A stretch of DNA of 7,850 bases. It comes from Burkholderiales bacterium. GTDB taxonomy: Bacteria; Pseudomonadota; Gammaproteobacteria; Burkholderiales; Burkholderiaceae_C. The stretch spans positions 1-7,850 of the forward strand of contig JANXTP010000266.1 in assembly GCA_025352345.1 (NCBI GenBank), written 5' to 3'. This document shows positions 5,358-7,850 of the stretch, in pieces (positions within the stretch are counted from its first letter, which is position 1; every line of letters starts with the position of its first letter). The translations under genes and the position numbers were made by a program. The notes under the pieces are model-generated. The model saw only the letters and a program-made list of their open reading frames with translations. It made no database searches and had not been told where the DNA came from.

Positions 5358-6464
5358 ATGAACGGATCCGATGCATCTCGCTACTACTTCGTAGACGACC
5401 GAGCGGACGCGAGCGTTCCTGCAACTAGGCTGCGCAACGTCCTTGACGCTTTGCAGCAAGGTCGCCCGCTATCCGCGCTTGCTCTGAAGTACCTGCAGCA
5501 ACAGGGGCTTGCCGCACTGCATCGCTTTGCACAGGGCGAGTCGACCTACGAAAGTTTTTCGACGAGTGCCCAGGCGGAACAGGCCAAAAGAGTTGCAGCG
5601 GCCGAAAACGACCGCGTTGCGCAGCAAGCGGCGCGACTAATCGAGGAGGCAGCGTATCGAGCCCGTGAGCAAGCGAAGCGAGCCAAGTTCGAGGCAGAGC
5701 GGCGTGCGCGTGAAACCGATCCGAGGTACCTCGCCAAGATCGCGGGCCAGCAACTCCGCGCTCGTTATGACGTCGATGGGTACATCGAGGAGGCACTTTT
5801 TGCCCGCCTGATGGACCTTCTGCGACGAGTCGACGGTGGCGGTCGGCTCACCGACGACGACGTTCTTTGGCTGACGACTGAGGCTGAAGCCTATTTTTCA
5901 AAAGCACTCCGCTCAGTGTTCCATGAGCGAGAAGCCAACTTCTTTGCCACCGAATTTGAACGAACGTGCGACCCATGGGACGCGATAAACGCCAGTGGGC
6001 ACTACCGCAAGTGCGATCAAGCTGACAGAGCCCATAGCCTGCTGACCTCGATCCCGCTCGCCAGTCAGGGAACTCCGAAAATAAAGTCAGCAATCTGCAC
6101 GACACATGGTGGCGTCATGCGTGACTTGGGCCGCGTCGATGAAGCATTGCAGCTGGGCACCGATGCGCATGCCCTAACGCCTAAGGACTTCCGACCCTGC
6201 ACGCTTCTCGGCGCAGTTTGTATCGAATCGGGCGATGTAGCCACAGGTATGGAGTGGTACAGAAAAGCCGAGTCGAGAGGTGCCGCATCGCGCAGCGTCG
6301 ATCATGAGTTACGTGGAATTTTCTCGCGTGTCGACAACGAAAAACGCGAGCAATTGAAGTCAATTCTGCTACGCGAAGATCCGATTCGGTTCGCGTGGGC
6401 AATCGGCTTGACAGCTGGAAAGGCGTTCGGAAAAAACGGCTCGCGCAGCGTAGCTGGATCGTAG
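5358..6464 (+). CDS. Unrecognised protein with coiled coil and C-terminal TPR-like repeats
   Basis: A protein of 368 residues with no family I recognise. Residues 22-60 carry a helical motif (LDALQQGRPLSALALKYL). Residues about 70-120 are a charged, Ala/Glu/Arg-rich coiled coil. Residues 152-175 echo the first motif (MDLLRRVDGGGRLTDDDVLWL), and about 206-345 form TPR-like helix pairs (GGVMRDLGRVDEALQLGTDAHALTP; LLGAVCIESGDVATGMEWYRKA). No signal peptide or membrane segment is seen, so it is probably cytosolic and protein-binding. The ATG at 5358 has GGAGG at 5340-5344, 13 nt ahead, which is long. The frame is open upstream and a TTG at 5280 would add 26 residues. Sampled 60-base lines run from about 43% to 62% G+C, against 68% for one sampled line of the decarboxylase. 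This suggests horizontal acquisition between the VOC gene and dxs. No partner gene is adjacent. Confidence 0.78.
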   Translation: MNGSDASRYYFVDDRADASVPATRLRNVLDALQQGRPLSALALKYLQQQGLAALHRFAQGESTYESFSTSAQAEQAKRVAAAENDRVAQQAARLIEEAAYRAREQAKRAKFEAERRARETDPRYLAKIAGQQLRARYDVDGYIEEALFARLMDLLRRVDGGGRLTDDDVLWLTTEAEAYFSKALRSVFHEREANFFATEFERTCDPWDAINASGHYRKCDQADRAHSLLTSIPLASQGTPKIKSAICTTHGGVMRDLGRVDEALQLGTDAHALTPKDFRPCTLLGAVCIESGDVATGMEWYRKAESRGAASRSVDHELRGIFSRVDNEKREQLKSILLREDPIRFAWAIGLTAGKAFGKNGSRSVAGS

Positions 6465-6468
6465 TTAC

Positions 6469-6571
6469 GCGTTCGGGGCGAGCCCTCCGAACGGTTCCGT
6501 GTGGCTCACTTCACCCGCTGTGCGTGTGCCCGTGTTCGGGTTTGAACAGGGAATCGGAACCGGTTGAACGC
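6469..6571 (+). other. Inverted-repeat-rich non-coding block after the TPR gene, possible structured RNA
   Basis: The block starts 5 nt after the TPR gene stop. GCGTTC (6469-6474) can pair with GAACGC (6566-6571). Inside, CGGTTCCG (6492-6499) pairs perfectly with CGGAACCG (6555-6562), and CCCG/CGGG (6529-6532 and 6537-6540) make a tetraloop hairpin. A competing local hairpin joins CGTTCGG (6470-6476) to CCGAACG (6487-6493) and could act as the 3'-end structure of the TPR transcript, though no T-run follows. The number of mutually compatible helices is more than a random stretch would be expected to show, but no known RNA family was identified. Confidence 0.35.
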
Positions 6572-6581
6572 TTTTGCACGT

Positions 6582-6733
6582 AAAAATGGTGCTTGCTGCC
6601 GAGGGCGTGGGGTGACCGGCGCAGCGAAGTAAAGGCGGAGGGCCGGATCGGTTCCACCCGAGGCGCGTGGGAGGTAACCCGGCCCGGGGACATGAGCGGC
6701 GCCGGACACCCGGCGTCCTCGGCAGCCTCGCCA
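6582..6733 (-). terminator. Very large branched hairpin ending in a T-run, candidate dxs terminator or structured RNA
   Basis: Bases 6595-6622 pair with 6699-6726 over 28 positions: 24 Watson-Crick, 2 G-T wobble and 2 mismatches. The outer ten (GCTGCCGAGG/CCTCGGCAGC) are perfect. Five more pairs (TGGTG 6587-6591 with CGCCA 6729-6733) extend it outward past a small internal loop. Inside lie GGGCCGG (6640-6646) with CCGGCCC (6679-6685), then a 6-bp stem 6652-6657/6667-6672. On the minus strand the hairpin begins 32 nt after the dxs stop and runs straight into TTTTT (6586-6582), the layout of an intrinsic terminator. At about 147 nt it is far larger than usual terminators, so an RNA element or a palindromic mobile repeat inserted behind dxs is also possible. 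Confidence 0.5.
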
Positions 6734-6765
6734 GCCCGCCGGAATCGGATCAGCCGCTTACTCGA

Positions 6766-7850
6766 TCACTGATGCACAGCCGGTCGCACCAGCGCCGGAC
6801 GGCCACCGAAGCGTTTCAGGATCGATTGCTCTATGCCCGCAGCATCAAGCCCGCAGCGTGACATCAGCACCACCGGGTCACCGTGTTCGATGAACTCGTC
6901 GGGTAGACCCAGCACCAGCACCGGCATCGCGATACCGGCCTGTTGCAGTGCTTCGAGCACCGCTGAGCCCGCGCCACCCATCGTGCAGCCGTCTTCGACC
7001 GTGACCAGCGCATCGTGCGTGCGCGCTAACTCCGCGACCAGTGCCATATCGAGCGGTTTGGCGAAGCGCATGTTCGCCACAGTGGCATCAAGGCGTTCGG
7101 CCGCGTCCAGCGCGGCATAGAGCAGGGTGCCGAAGGCCAGGATGGCGATGCGCTTGCCGTGTGTGCCGGTGTTCTGACCAGCCTCGCGTCGCACTTCACC
7201 CTTGCCGAGCGGAATCGCGGTCATCGCCGTCTGCACCTCGACGCCCACGCCTTTGCCGCGCGGGTAGCGCACAGCAGTCGGGTGGTCCTGCAGGAAGGCG
7301 GTGTACAACAGTTGCCGGCATTCGTTCTCGTCGGCGGGCGTCATCACGCTCATGTTCGGAATGCAGCGCAGGTAGGCGATGTCGTAGTTACCCGCATGCG
7401 TCGCACCATCGGCACCCACCAGACCCGCGCGGTCGAGCGCGAACACCACCGGCAGGTTCTGAATGGCCACGTCGTGGATCAACTGGTCGTAGGCGCGCTG
7501 CAAGAAGGTGGAGTAAATCGCGACCACCGGCTTCAGGCCTTCGCAGGCGATGCCGGCGGCGAAGGTCACTGCATGCTGCTCGGCGATGCCGACATCGTGG
7601 TACCGGTTCGGAAAGCGGCGCTCGAACTCCACCATGCCCGAGCCTTCGCGCATCGCCGGGGTGATGCCACCAGCCGCTCGTCCTGCGCCGCCATGTCGCA
7701 CAGCCAGCTGCCGAACACCTGGGTGAAGGTCGGCTTGCCGGGTGCTGCGGCCTTGATGCCGACGGCCGGGTCGAATTTGCCCGGCCCGTGGTAGTTGATC
7801 GGGTCGTTCTCGGCCAGCTTGTAGCCCTGGCCTTTCTTGGTGACGACATG
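6766..7850 (-). CDS. dxs: 1-deoxy-D-xylulose-5-phosphate synthase, C-terminal part, with an apparent frameshift
   Basis: DXS condenses pyruvate and glyceraldehyde 3-phosphate, using thiamine diphosphate, in the first step of the MEP isoprenoid pathway. The gene enters from the right edge (HVVTKKGQGYKLAENDP) and covers the last ~361 residues of a ~620-640-residue enzyme. The transketolase pyrimidine-binding domain shows GITPAMREGSGM, the catalytic Glu in DVGIAEQHAVTFAAG, DRAGLVGADGATHAG and MTPADENE. YPRG follows, then the transketolase C-terminal domain (MRFAKPLD, EDGCTMGGAGSAV) to TGA at 6768-6766. Between MAAQDERLV and GITPAMRE the frame breaks. The family sequence requires GTG GGC but the minus strand reads GTGGC, so one G is missing (a C of 7667-7668 on the plus strand). 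Downstream of the break the frame is intact for about 300 residues. As written the protein would be truncated or garbled; an error in the sequence is the simplest explanation for an essential gene. Confidence 0.95.
   Translation of the reverse strand, partial: CRHQERPGLQAGRERPDQLPRAGQIRPGRRHQGRSTRQADLHPGVRQLAVRHGGAGRAAGGITPAMREGSGMVEFERRFPNRYHDVGIAEQHAVTFAAGIACEGLKPVVAIYSTFLQRAYDQLIHDVAIQNLPVVFALDRAGLVGADGATHAGNYDIAYLRCIPNMSVMTPADENECRQLLYTAFLQDHPTAVRYPRGKGVGVEVQTAMTAIPLGKGEVRREAGQNTGTHGKRIAILAFGTLLYAALDAAERLDATVANMRFAKPLDMALVAELARTHDALVTVEDGCTMGGAGSAVLEALQQAGIAMPVLVLGLPDEFIEHGDPVVLMSRCGLDAAGIEQSILKRFGGRPALVRPAVHQ

Noticed and set aside
6475..6500. GAGCC...GGTTC resembling the base of group II intron domain V
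   Set aside because: The interval between the strands is only 8 nt, too short for domain V with its tetraloop, and no reverse transcriptase or exon junction is present.
6506..6709. Small minus-strand ORFs between the TPR gene and dxs
   Set aside because: They fall inside the inverted-repeat region, have biased Pro/Arg composition and lack ribosome-binding sites.
6550..6749. 9-bp direct repeat GGAATCGGA (6550-6558 and 6741-6749) flanking the large hairpin, as a target-site duplication
   Set aside because: A 9-mer match within about 300 bases is not rare by chance, and the copies do not sit at the hairpin ends.
1..7850. CRISPR array, rRNA, known riboswitch, transposase or phage gene
   Set aside because: No regularly spaced repeats, rRNA core sequences, recognised riboswitch consensus or mobile-element proteins were seen on either strand.

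Overview
The window looks like a chromosomal segment of a high-GC betaproteobacterium, most likely Burkholderiales. The grounds are GC-rich codon use in the core genes, a divergent nfeD–slipin operon, a class I ornithine/lysine/arginine decarboxylase of the kind common in that order, a tRNA-Ser(GGA), and dxs. The genus cannot be fixed from the sequence alone.

Layout. The left edge cuts a minus-strand tRNA-Ser(GGA) (1-44). About 430 bases follow with no convincing gene, only a weak ORF and a pair of 16-bp direct repeats exactly 120 bp apart. A minus-strand operon then reads right to left: an NfeD-family membrane protein (1827-2267), an SPFH/stomatin-like protein (847-1764) and a DUF2237 protein (478-831). 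The DUF2237 gene has an amber codon at the third codon after its expected ATG. Divergent to the operon, on the plus strand, is a complete 754-residue PLP-dependent amino-acid decarboxylase (2379-4643). It is followed closely by a small VOC/glyoxalase-fold protein (4688-5107) with a strong Shine-Dalgarno sequence.

From about 5110 to 6464 the character changes. An unrecognised 368-residue protein with a coiled-coil segment and C-terminal TPR-like helices is encoded at visibly lower GC than its neighbours, and looks like an accessory gene placed between housekeeping genes. Between it and the convergent dxs lies about 300 bases of non-coding DNA dense in inverted repeats. It includes a 28-bp arm pair (6595-6622 with 6699-6726) enclosing nested helices. 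Read on the minus strand, this hairpin ends in five T's 33 bases after the dxs stop, so it fits a very large intrinsic terminator. It could also be a structured RNA or a mobile repeat.

The right end holds the 3' part of dxs (first step of the MEP isoprenoid pathway) on the minus strand. It carries an apparent one-base deletion that breaks the frame in the middle of a conserved motif.

Two genes here (DUF2237 and dxs) carry disabling-looking lesions. Sequence or assembly error is a serious alternative for both, especially dxs, which is normally essential where the MEP pathway is the only isoprenoid route.
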